From DAOVDI01 sp965373045 (lineage in GTDB: Bacteria; Acidobacteriota; Aminicenantia; Aminicenantales; Aminicenantaceae), in contig CBDVEQ010000030.1 in NCBI GenBank assembly GCA_965373045.1, positions 1 through 17,700 on the forward strand: a DNA stretch of 17,700 nucleotides, in the 5' to 3' direction. Under the pieces are notes generated by a model. That model was not told the DNA's origin, did no database searches, and saw only the letters and a program-made list of their open reading frames with translations. A program made the position numbers and the translations under genes. Below are positions 6,995-13,820 of this stretch, piece after piece (position 1 is the first letter of the stretch; each line of letters opens with the position of its first letter).

Positions 6995-7636
6995 TTACTT
7001 TGTGCAGATATAAGCGATATGTGGATACCAGTAGCCCGAGTGCAGGAGAATGGGTTTTACCGAGAAGCCAATTCTCCTAAGAATCTCGAGATAATCCTTC
7101 TGGCTCCGGAAGAAGAATCTTTCACCCAGGGTGAATCCGATCAATTTGACCGCCAGAGTTTCCTGGAAAAGATTACATATGTATTTCCACCGCGGCTGGG
7201 TATCCATTTCCTTGATAATGAGAGTGCCGTCTTCTGAGAGGGACTGATAGCATTTCTTGAGTATAAGCTCATGTTTATAGTAAGGGATCAGGTAGAGTAC
7301 ATCGACGAGCGTGAAAACGTCTCCCTTGGGATATTTCGCCTCAACGACGTCTCCAACTTGATATGTGATGTGCGAATCCCGGGCTTTAGTCTGGTTGGCG
7401 ACTTCGATCTTTTTCTCATCCAAGTCGAGTCCGATGACCCGTCTTTCGGGTGAGCCCAGGCTCAAGATGTTTGGGAAAAGGCCGTTGCCACATCCTAAGT
7501 CAACGATCGTGCTCCCCTTAGGGAAATGTTCTTCCAGCGCGATCAGCGGGCAGATCCTCAGCTTGATCCTCAAGTAGGCTCGCATGATGAGTGGGGCATC
7601 TTTGTACAGTTCGAATATCTCTTGTTTATCTATCAT
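6995..7636 (-). CDS. Class I SAM-dependent methyltransferase
   Basis: 213 residues. Motif I VDLGCGNG (45-52) binds SAM. VIGLDLDEKKI (67-77) carries the acidic residue for the ribose, and YQVGDVVEA (92-100) is motif II/III-like. Strand 4 is VFTLVDVLYLIPYY, followed by GTLIIKEMD. The C-terminal third (FTLGERFFFRS, EILRRIGFSV) is the variable substrate part. The fold is typical of small-molecule or sugar O-methyltransferases; N- or C-methylation cannot be excluded. It begins 19 bp after the stop of the asnB-like gene and is probably co-transcribed. AAGGA lies 14 nt before the ATG, a loose SD. The context suggests methylation of a surface sugar or lipid-linked intermediate; substrate not identifiable. 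Confidence 0.88.
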   Translation of the reverse strand: MIDKQEIFELYKDAPLIMRAYLRIKLRICPLIALEEHFPKGSTIVDLGCGNGLFPNILSLGSPERRVIGLDLDEKKIEVANQTKARDSHITYQVGDVVEAKYPKGDVFTLVDVLYLIPYYKHELILKKCYQSLSEDGTLIIKEMDTQPRWKYICNLFQETLAVKLIGFTLGERFFFRSQKDYLEILRRIGFSVKPILLHSGYWYPHIAYICTK

Positions 7637-7655
7637 GAAGCTTTTCCGATGTTCC

Positions 7656-9542
7656 TTACTCCATGTAGTGATTGTACCAGAACTGGAAAATGATCAACGG
7701 CCATAACAGCTGCCGATGGTTGTGTGCGCCTTGGAAGTGTTCTTTCAGGAGTTTTTCGATGGTGGCCTGATTGAAGAATCTATGTTTGTTCAAATTTGCG
7801 GGAGAAAGGACATCCGTGACAAAATCCTTGAGCTCATTCCTGATCCAGACTCCCAGGGGGATATCGAAACCGATTTTTTTCCTGGTCAATATTTCCGGGG
7901 GAAGATACGGGGCCATAGCCTTTTTCAGGATGTATTTGGTTGTGAGCCCCTTGAGTTTCAGAGAACCGGGGATAGTTGCGGCGTATTCGACGAATGTGTG
8001 GTCCAGGAAGGGCACGCGGATCTCCAGGGAATTGGCCATGCTCATTCTGTCTGTCTTGACAAGAAGTCCGTCCTGGAGGTAGAGCTTGAGATCCAGATAA
8101 CCCAGCTTGCTCACAGTATCTTCGGCAGAGCAATTGTCGAGGTGGAAAGAGACGGGGGCGAACAGGTCTTCACTCAATTTTTCAAGGATGTCGGCCGTAA
8201 ACAATTTTTCCTTCTCTACGGGACTGTAGGCGCCCCACCAGATGAAGTTTGAGATCTCGGGGGGATAGTCGATCCCGGATATGAATTTTTTGGCCTTGAA
8301 TTCAAAGCTCAGCCTTTTTCCTGAGGCGGGAAGGCGCCTGACGATGTTTTTGACGAGCCCGTCTCTTACAAACTTTGGCACTTTTCTGTAGAACCGCGCC
8401 ACCTGATAGGCCTTGTAAGTGTCATAGCCGGCGAAGAGCTCGTCTCCCCCTTCGCCTGCCAGCGCCACAGTGACGTACTCACGGGCCAGGTTCGATATAA
8501 TATAAGTGGGGATGATAGATGCATCGGCCAGCGGCTCATCCAAATACTCGATCAACTTCGGTACCAATTCTCTCACCAGGTTCGACTCCACAACAAATTC
8601 CTGGTGGTCTGTTTGGAAGTGGTCCGCAACAATTTTTGCATATCCAAGCTCGTTAAACGTTTCTTCTTTGAATCCGATGGAAAAAGTCTTTATCTTGGAG
8701 ACTGCCACTTCGCTCATCAGCGCTGTTATGGAGCTCGAATCCATCCCTCCGCTGAGAAAAACACCCAGCGGGACATCGCTGATCAAGCGCTTCCTCACGG
8801 ATTCTTTCAGCCTCTCATAAATTTCCTCCATGATTGTTTTTTCGTTTTTGGTGTTGCCTGTGCCACTGCCATGTGTCACATCCCAGTATTGTTTTATTTG
8901 GACCTTTGAGTCATTGATGACCATCATGTGCCCTGGCAGCAGTTTTTTTATGCCTTTGAAGATCGTCTGCGGGGCTGGGATGTACTCGAATGTGAAGAAA
9001 CGCGACATGCCGTCAAAATCCAGTTCTCGCTGATAGCCGGTCTGAAGGATGGATTTTATCTCCGAAGAAAAAACGAGAGTATTGTCCGACTGCCAGTAGT
9101 GAAGGGGTTTGATACCCAGCCTGTCCCTGGCGAGATAGAGAGTGTTCTCCTTTTTATCCCAGAGGGCAACGGCAAACATTCCGTTCAAGTGGGAAACAAA
9201 ATTCTCCCCCTCCTCTTCGTAGAGATGGACGATGACTTCCGTGTCGGACCTCGTGGCGAAAGTGTGCCCTTTTTGGATGAGCTGTTCGCGCAATTCGAGA
9301 AAATTGTAGATCTCTCCGTTATAGACCACCCACACATTTTTGTCCTCGTTGGTAATGGGCTGGTGTCCTGTGACAAGGTCGATGATGCTCAGCCTGCGCA
9401 TCCCCAGGCTTACCTTTTCGTCGGAGTAGATGCCCTCATCATCCGGGCCGCGGTGGACCATCACAGAGCACATCTTTTTTGTGATGTCCTCTGCTTCTGG
9501 TCCCAGGCCATTGAATCCGTAGATGCCGCAGATGCCACACAT
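7656..9542 (-). CDS. asnB: Glutamine-dependent asparagine synthase-like amidotransferase (AsnB family)
   Basis: 628 residues, full length for the family. After Met, Cys2 (MCGICGIYG) is the N-terminal nucleophile of a class II glutaminase. HRGPDDEG (30-37), MRRLSIIDL (48-56), YNGEIYN (74-80) and RSDTEVI (98-104) line the glutamine site. The synthetase domain has the ATP pyrophosphatase loop SGGMDSS (264-270) and LAGEGGDELFAGY (361-373). All recognisable catalytic elements are intact. It releases ammonia from glutamine and uses ATP to amidate an acid. In stand-alone loci the product is Asn. Within polysaccharide or exosortase-linked clusters, homologues of this length are thought to amidate a sugar or peptide acid, and I favour that here. 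It is first gene of a minus-strand pair with the methyltransferase; the SD is weak (GAGAAAGAC), and a promoter lies only about 14-20 nt upstream. Confidence 0.93.
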   Translation of the reverse strand: MCGICGIYGFNGLGPEAEDITKKMCSVMVHRGPDDEGIYSDEKVSLGMRRLSIIDLVTGHQPITNEDKNVWVVYNGEIYNFLELREQLIQKGHTFATRSDTEVIVHLYEEEGENFVSHLNGMFAVALWDKKENTLYLARDRLGIKPLHYWQSDNTLVFSSEIKSILQTGYQRELDFDGMSRFFTFEYIPAPQTIFKGIKKLLPGHMMVINDSKVQIKQYWDVTHGSGTGNTKNEKTIMEEIYERLKESVRKRLISDVPLGVFLSGGMDSSSITALMSEVAVSKIKTFSIGFKEETFNELGYAKIVADHFQTDHQEFVVESNLVRELVPKLIEYLDEPLADASIIPTYIISNLAREYVTVALAGEGGDELFAGYDTYKAYQVARFYRKVPKFVRDGLVKNIVRRLPASGKRLSFEFKAKKFISGIDYPPEISNFIWWGAYSPVEKEKLFTADILEKLSEDLFAPVSFHLDNCSAEDTVSKLGYLDLKLYLQDGLLVKTDRMSMANSLEIRVPFLDHTFVEYAATIPGSLKLKGLTTKYILKKAMAPYLPPEILTRKKIGFDIPLGVWIRNELKDFVTDVLSPANLNKHRFFNQATIEKLLKEHFQGAHNHRQLLWPLIIFQFWYNHYME

Positions 9543-9562
9543 TGTCTTTCTCTAGTGTCCCT

Positions 9563-9591
9563 AATGTATCTGAACATCGCTAGAATATCAA
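9563..9591 (-). promoter_or_regulatory. Promoter of the asnB-like/methyltransferase unit
   Basis: On the minus strand -35 TTGATA (9586-9591, 5/6), 17-bp spacer, -10 TACATT (9563-9568, 4/6). The expected start is near 9556, giving a leader of only about 14 nt. It is back-to-back with the plus-strand promoter at 9633-9641. Confidence 0.55.
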
Positions 9592-9632
9592 TCCCCGCAA
9601 AGGAAATAACGCGTGTGTAGGACATTGAGGTG

Positions 9633-9641
9633 TGGTATAAT
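9633..9641 (+). promoter_or_regulatory. Extended -10 promoter of the radical SAM operon
   Basis: TGGTATAAT is a perfect extended -10 element (TGn plus TATAAT at 9636-9641). No good -35 is present at 9613-9618 (GTGTGT), as is common for extended -10 promoters. Expected start is near 9648, about 23 nt before the TTG start codon. Confidence 0.7.
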
Positions 9642-9670
9642 TTAATCCAAATTTTATACGGACCGACAGA

Positions 9671-11059
9671 TTGGACTCGAACGAAGTAATTCTGCTCAAC
9701 CCGCCGGGGGATAAGCTGTACATCCGGGATTATTACTGCAGTTTTTCCTCCAAGGCAGACTACTATTGGCCGCCCCAGGACCTCATCTATCTCAGCGGGA
9801 TCCTGGATGAGGAGTATTCTGTCCGGCTTATCGATGCCATCATCAACAAACTGACAGAAGATGATGTTCTCTCTAAGATCGAGGATTCCAGAGCCCGGGC
9901 TTTGATATTCACGACCGGGACAGCCACAATGAAGTCTGACCTGCGGTTGATGGAGCGGATCAAAGCCAAGACCGATATAAAGATCGTGGCGAGTGCGGGG
10001 ATCTTGCCCTTTATCGGGGAGGAATTCCTCAAGCGGTATGAATATGTCGATGCGCTCCTTCTGGATTTTGCCAGCCAGGATATACGTGTTTATTTAAGAG
10101 AAAACAGACAGGTTGATGTGCCATTGCAGGGACTCATTACTAGGAAAAATGGTCAGTTTATAAAGAGCTCTGAAAAGCTGCCGCCGACATATACCGTTCC
10201 CGTCCCCAGGCATGACCTCTTCGATTTTAAAAAATACCGGATCCCGATCGCTCGGCGGTTTCCATTTACAGTCGTTGTGACCTCATTAGGCTGTCCTCAC
10301 AACTGCGGATTCTGCACGGCTGGTGCGTATGGATACAGGACGAGAGATATGGACGGAGTTATCGACGAGCTTCGCGTGTTAACACGTCTGGGTATAAAGG
10401 AGATCCTGTTCCAGGACCCCACGTTCACGATCAACACGAATCGCGTGGTCGAGCTCTGTAGTAAAATGGTCGAAAACAAGTTTGATTTTACATGGAGCTG
10501 CAACGCCGATATCAAATTCTTCAACGAGGACAAGATCAAACATATGAAGGCGGCGGGATGCCATACTGTGTCTCTGGGTATCGAGAGCGGGAGTGATGAG
10601 ATCCTCCAAAAATATTCTAAGAAGATCACAACAGACGAGATCAAAAGCACGATCCGAATGCTGAATGCCTACAAGATCCATGTACTGGGCTATTTCATCA
10701 TCGGTCTGCCGGGCGAGGACAAGGATTCCATCCAACAGACTATCGATCTGGCTAAACAGCTGGATATCGATTTTGCCTCTTTTGCCATTGCCACCCCTGA
10801 TGTGGGGACACCGCTGCGAAGAGAGGCCCTGCTAAAAGGATGGATGCGTGCAGAGGAGGATGTGTTCGACAGCACAGACTACCCTGTTCTTGAGACAGGG
10901 ACCCTGTCAAAGGAAGAAGTCTGGAAGCTCAGAAGTAAGGCTGTCAGGGAGTTTTACCTCAGGCCTTCCTATCTGCTCAAGATGGTGCGGCAGATCCGGA
11001 ATTTTCGGGATGTGAGAGTTTTGGTCTCAAACGCGCTGTCACTTTTTCGAAAGTCATGA
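9671..11059 (+). CDS. B12-binding-type radical SAM enzyme
   Basis: 462 residues counted from a TTG start at 9671. The N-terminal part (about 5-150) is a cobalamin-binding-like Rossmann domain (VILLNPPGDKLYIRDYY, LIYLSGILDEEYSVRLIDA, AGILPFIGEEFL), though I see no DxHxxG cobalamin motif. The radical SAM core starts near 198 with VVVTSLGCPHNCGFC; Cys208, Cys212 and Cys215 form CxxxCxxC and bind the 4Fe-4S cluster. LFQDPTF, LGIESGSDEIL and FIIGLPGE follow in the usual order. Such enzymes cleave SAM to a radical and rearrange or methylate unreactive carbons of lipids or sugars. No ATG in frame and no SD is visible, so the TTG start is tentative. The stop overlaps the next ATG by four bases (ATGA), hence translational coupling to the deacetylase. 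Substrate not readable. Confidence 0.88.
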   Translation: MDSNEVILLNPPGDKLYIRDYYCSFSSKADYYWPPQDLIYLSGILDEEYSVRLIDAIINKLTEDDVLSKIEDSRARALIFTTGTATMKSDLRLMERIKAKTDIKIVASAGILPFIGEEFLKRYEYVDALLLDFASQDIRVYLRENRQVDVPLQGLITRKNGQFIKSSEKLPPTYTVPVPRHDLFDFKKYRIPIARRFPFTVVVTSLGCPHNCGFCTAGAYGYRTRDMDGVIDELRVLTRLGIKEILFQDPTFTINTNRVVELCSKMVENKFDFTWSCNADIKFFNEDKIKHMKAAGCHTVSLGIESGSDEILQKYSKKITTDEIKSTIRMLNAYKIHVLGYFIIGLPGEDKDSIQQTIDLAKQLDIDFASFAIATPDVGTPLRREALLKGWMRAEEDVFDSTDYPVLETGTLSKEEVWKLRSKAVREFYLRPSYLLKMVRQIRNFRDVRVLVSNALSLFRKS

Positions 11060-11904
11060 AAAAAGTCATAATTAATGCCGATGATTTTGGTCTGATCCAG
11101 GGGGTGAACGAGGGGATCGTCGAGGCCCATCAAGAGGGAATCCTGACGAGCGCCACACTCATGGCCAACATGCCGGGGTTTGATCAGGCTGTGGAAATGG
11201 CAGGCGCGAATCCGGAGTTAGGCGTGGGTGTGCATCTCAATATACTTAGAGGACAGCCTCTCTCACCGGCCCAGAAAGTGGGCAGCCTTCTCTCTAGGGA
11301 GCTTCGTTTTATTCCGAGCGTTTCGAACCTTCTTTATCGAATGGTCCTGAAACGGGTCAGCTTTGATGAAGTCGAGAGAGAGTTCAGGGCCCAAGTGGAG
11401 AAGGTGCAGGGGGCTGGTATCGATCCCAGCCACATCGACAGCGAGAAACACATCCACTTGATAAGGCCTCTTTTCCGGATCGTTATAAAACTGGCAAAGG
11501 AGTACAAAATCAACAAGGTTCGGTTTATTCAGGAATACTGTGTCTCCTCTCGGCCTGGACAGATGTTCAAATCGATGTTCATTTCCCTGTCGTCGACCTC
11601 TATGAAGAAGAAAATGGTCCAGGAGGGGGTCCGCTCTCCCGACAGGTTCTATGGCGTGTGCGACACCGGCCGGATCACAGCAGCCAAACTCCAGGGGGCG
11701 TTTGAAAGAGCCAAAGAGGGTGTCACAGAAATTATGGTTCATCCTGGATTTATCACGCAAGAAGTGTTAGAGTTAGAAAAGCAGATCGGCCCTTTTTACA
11801 TCAATAAATACAGAGAGAAAGAGTTAAACGCGCTGCTCGATAAAAAATTGTCAAAACTCATCGCTGATCTGGAGATTCAGTTGATAAACTTTAATCAATT
11901 ATAA
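11056..11904 (+). CDS. ChbG/YdjC (HpnK/NaxD-like) carbohydrate deacetylase
   Basis: 282 residues, normal family length. Metal and catalytic motifs are intact: NADDFG with Asp9/Asp10, GVHLN with His60, HIDSEKHIH with His126, Asp128, His132 and His134, and MVHPGF with His229. Members remove N-acetyl groups from amino sugars. ChbG acts on chitobiose, HpnK on a GlcNAc-bearing hopanoid, and NaxD on polyprenyl-phosphate GalNAc. The start ATG overlaps the radical SAM stop, and a GT2 gene follows after 16 bp. That placement argues for a lipid-linked sugar substrate rather than a catabolic one, because no chitin-uptake gene is nearby. It has no signal peptide or membrane helix and should be cytoplasmic, acting at the inner face of the membrane. 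The exact sugar and lipid are unknown. Confidence 0.9.
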   Translation: MKKVIINADDFGLIQGVNEGIVEAHQEGILTSATLMANMPGFDQAVEMAGANPELGVGVHLNILRGQPLSPAQKVGSLLSRELRFIPSVSNLLYRMVLKRVSFDEVEREFRAQVEKVQGAGIDPSHIDSEKHIHLIRPLFRIVIKLAKEYKINKVRFIQEYCVSSRPGQMFKSMFISLSSTSMKKKMVQEGVRSPDRFYGVCDTGRITAAKLQGAFERAKEGVTEIMVHPGFITQEVLELEKQIGPFYINKYREKELNALLDKKLSKLIADLEIQLINFNQL

Positions 11905-11920
11905 ACGCATACGGTAACAT

Positions 11921-12913
11921 ATGGAAAAAAAAGATAAAAACATCGAGATCTCGATCGTTGTTCCCTTTTACAACGAGGAGGACAACATCAGGGAGTTTTA
12001 TAAAAAGTTGACTTTTGTCCTCAAGGATTTGGGTGTAACCTACGAGTTGATCTTTATCGATGATGGAAGTACGGACAAAACCCATGACATATTGATGGGT
12101 TTATTCGAATCAGACGAGACAGTTGAAGTCATCATATTGCGAAAAAATTTCGGACAGACTGCTGCTCTTCAGGCTGGATTCGACCATGTCAAAGGTGAGA
12201 TCATCATCTCCATGGACGGGGACCTGCAGCATGACCCCGAGGATATCCCCAAGCTGCTGGCTCCCATGAAAGACGGTTTTGATATTGTCTCGGGATGGCG
12301 AAAAAAACGGAAGGATCATTTTTTACTGAGAAGGTTTCCCTCCTTGGTAGCCAATAGGATCATGCGATTCCTATCAGGAGTCAAGATCCACGATTTTGGC
12401 ACGACTTTTAAGGCCTATAGACGGAATGTCCTCAAAGGGATTCGCCTTTATGGAGAGCTCCATCGTTTTATTCCTGCACTCATCAGCCGGACAGGAGTAA
12501 AGATCACAGAAGTTCCGATCAAGAATGTAGTCCGTCAGAAGGGGAAATCGAAATACGGACTATCCCGAGTCCGCAGAGTGTTCTTTGATCTGATAACCGT
12601 CAAGTTCATCATCAGTTTTATCGACCGGCCTCTGCAGTTTTTTGGTTTAATCGGCTTAATTCTTGGAGGCATTGGATTCACCATTGCTCTCATCCTGACA
12701 GTGGGGTTTTACTTTTTTGAGTGGTCATTCAGAGACAATCAGGGGAATTTGATTCTCAGTGTGTTCATGATGACCCTGGGACTCCAATTCATCATGACCG
12801 GTTTGCTGGCAGAGATCATCTCGCGTATCTATTTCACCACTCACAAGCTGCGGATCTACTCTGTGGCGGAGTTAAAATCCCACCAGCCTTCAGGGAATGA
12901 AGAAGGGAGCTGA
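11921..12913 (+). CDS. Polyprenyl-phosphate GT2 glycosyltransferase, GtrB/ArnC/DPM1 type
   Basis: 330 residues. The GT-A domain shows ISIVVPFYNEEDNI (10-23), FIDDGSTDKT (45-54), RKNFGQTAALQAG (74-86) and the metal-binding MDGDLQHDPE (98-107), which with VSGWRKKRKD and FGTTFKAYRR is the polyprenyl-phosphate-sugar synthase pattern. VRQKGKSKYGLSRVRR (204-219) is the conserved membrane-proximal basic segment. Two membrane helices follow at about 240-265 and 277-300. It should transfer a sugar from UDP- or GDP-sugar to undecaprenyl phosphate on the cytoplasmic side. No strong SD is visible before the ATG. It is third in the plus operon, directly after the deacetylase. A flippase and a GT-C transferase that would use the product outside the cell are not in the window. 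HpnI of hopanoid synthesis is also a GT2-like enzyme but belongs to a different subgroup. Confidence 0.92.
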   Translation: MEKKDKNIEISIVVPFYNEEDNIREFYKKLTFVLKDLGVTYELIFIDDGSTDKTHDILMGLFESDETVEVIILRKNFGQTAALQAGFDHVKGEIIISMDGDLQHDPEDIPKLLAPMKDGFDIVSGWRKKRKDHFLLRRFPSLVANRIMRFLSGVKIHDFGTTFKAYRRNVLKGIRLYGELHRFIPALISRTGVKITEVPIKNVVRQKGKSKYGLSRVRRVFFDLITVKFIISFIDRPLQFFGLIGLILGGIGFTIALILTVGFYFFEWSFRDNQGNLILSVFMMTLGLQFIMTGLLAEIISRIYFTTHKLRIYSVAELKSHQPSGNEEGS

Positions 12914-12940
12914 GCTTGAGCCCGGAATGAGGAAGTGCTG

Positions 12941-12960
12941 TTGAACAATATTTTGTTCAA
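12941..12960. repeat. Perfect inverted repeat between GT2 and acyltransferase genes
   Basis: TTGAACAATATTTTGTTCAA: two perfect 8-bp arms (TTGAACAA/TTGTTCAA) around a 4-nt centre. It lies in the 69-bp gap of the plus operon, 22 bp before the acyltransferase ATG. Operator-like or an mRNA hairpin; no T-run follows, so it is not a terminator. Confidence 0.7.
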
Positions 12961-12970
12961 AAGAATTCAC

Positions 12971-12977
12971 AAGGAGG
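12971..12977 (+). promoter_or_regulatory. Ribosome binding site deciding the acyltransferase start
   Basis: AAGGAGG, 5 nt before ATG at 12983. It favours this start over the in-frame GTG at 12935. Confidence 0.8.
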
Positions 12978-12982
12978 GTGGG

Positions 12983-13735
12983 ATGAAAGACGATTTTCGA
13001 GGGAGTATACAGAAGGAGCTCATCGAAAAAAGAGGATCTTTTTTTTCAAAGTATTCCACCCTTTTTCTTGGGAAGAAAGGATTTTTTTTATTTCTCAAGT
13101 ATGAGTGTGTGACCCTGCTCTTTTCAGCGCTGCCCGGTGCGCTGGGTTTTTTCCTGCGCAAGGTCTTCTACCCGAGTTTATTCAAGAAGGTGGGGAAAGG
13201 CGTGGTATTTGGACGGAACATCACTGTGCGGCATCCAAAAAAGATCACGATCGGGGACAACACCGTCATCGACGACAATGTAGTGCTGGATGCCAAGGGA
13301 GAGAAGAATGAGGGCATCCAGATTGGAGAAAAGGTATATATAGGCAGGAACACCATATTAAGCTGCAAAGAAGGATCTATTTATTTAGAGGATTTTTGCA
13401 ACATATCCGCCAATTGTATGATTCTCTCAGAGACGGAGGTCAGGTTGGGGAAATTCTGTTTCTTGGCCGGTCAGTGTTATCTTGTAGCCGGGGGAAATCA
13501 CAGTTTCAAAGATACCTCAGTACCGATCATGTTTCAGCCTTCCTATTCCAAGGGGGGAATCACGGTCAGGGAAGATGTTTGGCTGGGAGCGGGAGTCATC
13601 GTTCTGGACGGAGCGAATGTCGGGAAGGGAACCGTTGTAGGGGCAGGAGCTGTGGTCACCGAATCTCTCCCAGAATACTGTATAGCGGTCGGATCACCCG
13701 CCCAAAAAGTCAAGGACCGAAAGACCACCCTCTGA
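12983..13735 (+). CDS. Left-handed beta-helix (hexapeptide repeat) acyltransferase
   Basis: 250 residues from the ATG at 12983 (good SD; the frame extends to a GTG at 12935, but that would place the inverted repeat inside the gene). Residues 1-65 are basic and hydrophobic (FLFLKYECVTLLFSALPGALGFFLRKVFYPSLF), suggesting a membrane-associated N-terminus. From about 70 hexapeptide-type turns follow: VFGRNITV, ITIGDNTVID, VYIGRNTILS, VWLGAGVIVLDG, VGKGTVVGAGAVVTESLP, closing with the AVGSPAQKV tail. His173 in GGNHSF is the likely general base. Members acetylate (or otherwise acylate) sugar hydroxyl or amino groups from acyl-CoA. Last gene of the plus operon, it would decorate the glycan; re-acylation of the amine freed by the deacetylase is possible but inferred. 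No clear terminator follows before the convergent gene. Confidence 0.9.
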   Translation: MKDDFRGSIQKELIEKRGSFFSKYSTLFLGKKGFFLFLKYECVTLLFSALPGALGFFLRKVFYPSLFKKVGKGVVFGRNITVRHPKKITIGDNTVIDDNVVLDAKGEKNEGIQIGEKVYIGRNTILSCKEGSIYLEDFCNISANCMILSETEVRLGKFCFLAGQCYLVAGGNHSFKDTSVPIMFQPSYSKGGITVREDVWLGAGVIVLDGANVGKGTVVGAGAVVTESLPEYCIAVGSPAQKVKDRKTTL

Positions 13736-13820
13736 CTCAAGATCACTCGCTAAGATTTTGGGAAACACCTAACTGTTTCAGGACCAAAGCCAGAGCTATG
13801 ATCCCGGCTCTAAGTCAGCC

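Noticed and set aside
7716..8252. 178-codon plus-strand frame
   Set aside because: Lies wholly antisense to the well-supported asnB-like gene; no SD, no recognisable domain.
8928..9620. 230-codon plus-strand frame
   Set aside because: Antisense to the N-terminal glutaminase half of the asnB-like gene; arises from codon bias of the true gene.
12935..12982. N-terminal extension of the acyltransferase from GTG
   Set aside because: The ATG at 12983 has a strong SD and the extension would consist of the inverted repeat.
13736..13820. Bidirectional terminator between the convergent genes
   Set aside because: Only a 5-bp inverted repeat (AGAGC/GCTCT) with a long loop and no T-run; not convincing.
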